Source: JAGWJU01 sp035533295
Lineage (GTDB): Bacteria; Elusimicrobiota; Elusimicrobia; UBA1565; UBA9628
Direction: 5' to 3'
DNA: 5,314 bases
Assembly: GCA_035533295.1 (NCBI GenBank)
Contig: DATLUA010000058.1
Span: forward strand, 1 to 5,314
The translations under genes and the position numbers were made by a program. Below the pieces are notes generated by a model. The model saw only the letters and a list, made by a program, of their open reading frames with translations, searched no databases and had not been told where the DNA came from. Positions 5,314-5,314 of the stretch are shown here, one piece after another. Within the stretch, counting starts at the first letter, position 1; each line of letters starts with the position of its first letter.

Positions 5314-5314
5314 A

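Larger units (their letters stand above)
5179..5314 (-). mobile_element. Candidate right part of an IS1595-family element (truncated by window)
   Basis: The segment holds a transposase-like C-terminus running off the window, and its presumed outer end is GGCTTATGCACTTGAC on the plus strand, starting at 5179. The stop codon of the transposase frame would lie inside this end. Only one end is visible, so neither inverted repeats nor the target duplication can be checked. A 12-base direct repeat (CGCACACCTCGC at 5209-5220 and 5285-5296) lies inside the segment. Confidence 0.4.

Overview
The window comes from a high-GC bacterium. Its left 40% is the conserved translation/secretion neighbourhood, all on the minus strand, in the order tRNA-Gly, tRNA-Thr, tuf, rpmG, tRNA-Trp, secE. 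This is the classic tufB-type arrangement that normally continues into nusG and the rplKAJL-rpoBC genes; here it runs off the left edge inside secE. A good sigma-70-type promoter precedes the tRNA pair, a second possible promoter and a strong Shine-Dalgarno precede tuf, and none of the three tRNAs encodes its CCA end. EF-Tu and L33 do not settle the phylum. A deep-branching or under-sampled Gram-negative lineage (Elusimicrobiota was considered) is only a guess.

Bases 1968-2266 are an AT-richer intergenic island with several small inverted repeats and no convincing gene. It separates the leftward cluster from a rightward three-gene operon (2329-3787). That operon encodes a 114-residue four-helix membrane protein whose two halves repeat a His-x-Arg-Gly...His pattern, a DUF2231 membrane protein rich in conserved histidines, and a SufR-like winged-helix regulator with a C-terminal cysteine cluster. 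The second and third genes overlap their predecessors by 4 nt and 1 nt, so the three are almost certainly co-translated. A candidate promoter lies upstream. A CAAG-N6-CTTG inverted repeat overlaps its -35 and resembles, from memory, the CAAC-N6-GTTG site described for cyanobacterial SufR. The reading offered is a small redox- or Fe-S-responsive, possibly heme-binding membrane module that controls itself. This is inference.

The right part (3985-5169, minus strand) holds a full-length FAD-dependent oxidoreductase of the geranylgeranyl-reductase / group A flavoprotein type. It converges on the operon across a 197-base gap that contains only a doubtful 26-codon ORF. Just upstream of the oxidoreductase start, and running off the right edge, is what looks like the C-terminal end of an IS1595-family (ISXO2-like) transposase. 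The oxidoreductase has no visible ribosome binding site, so an insertion may have replaced its native upstream region.
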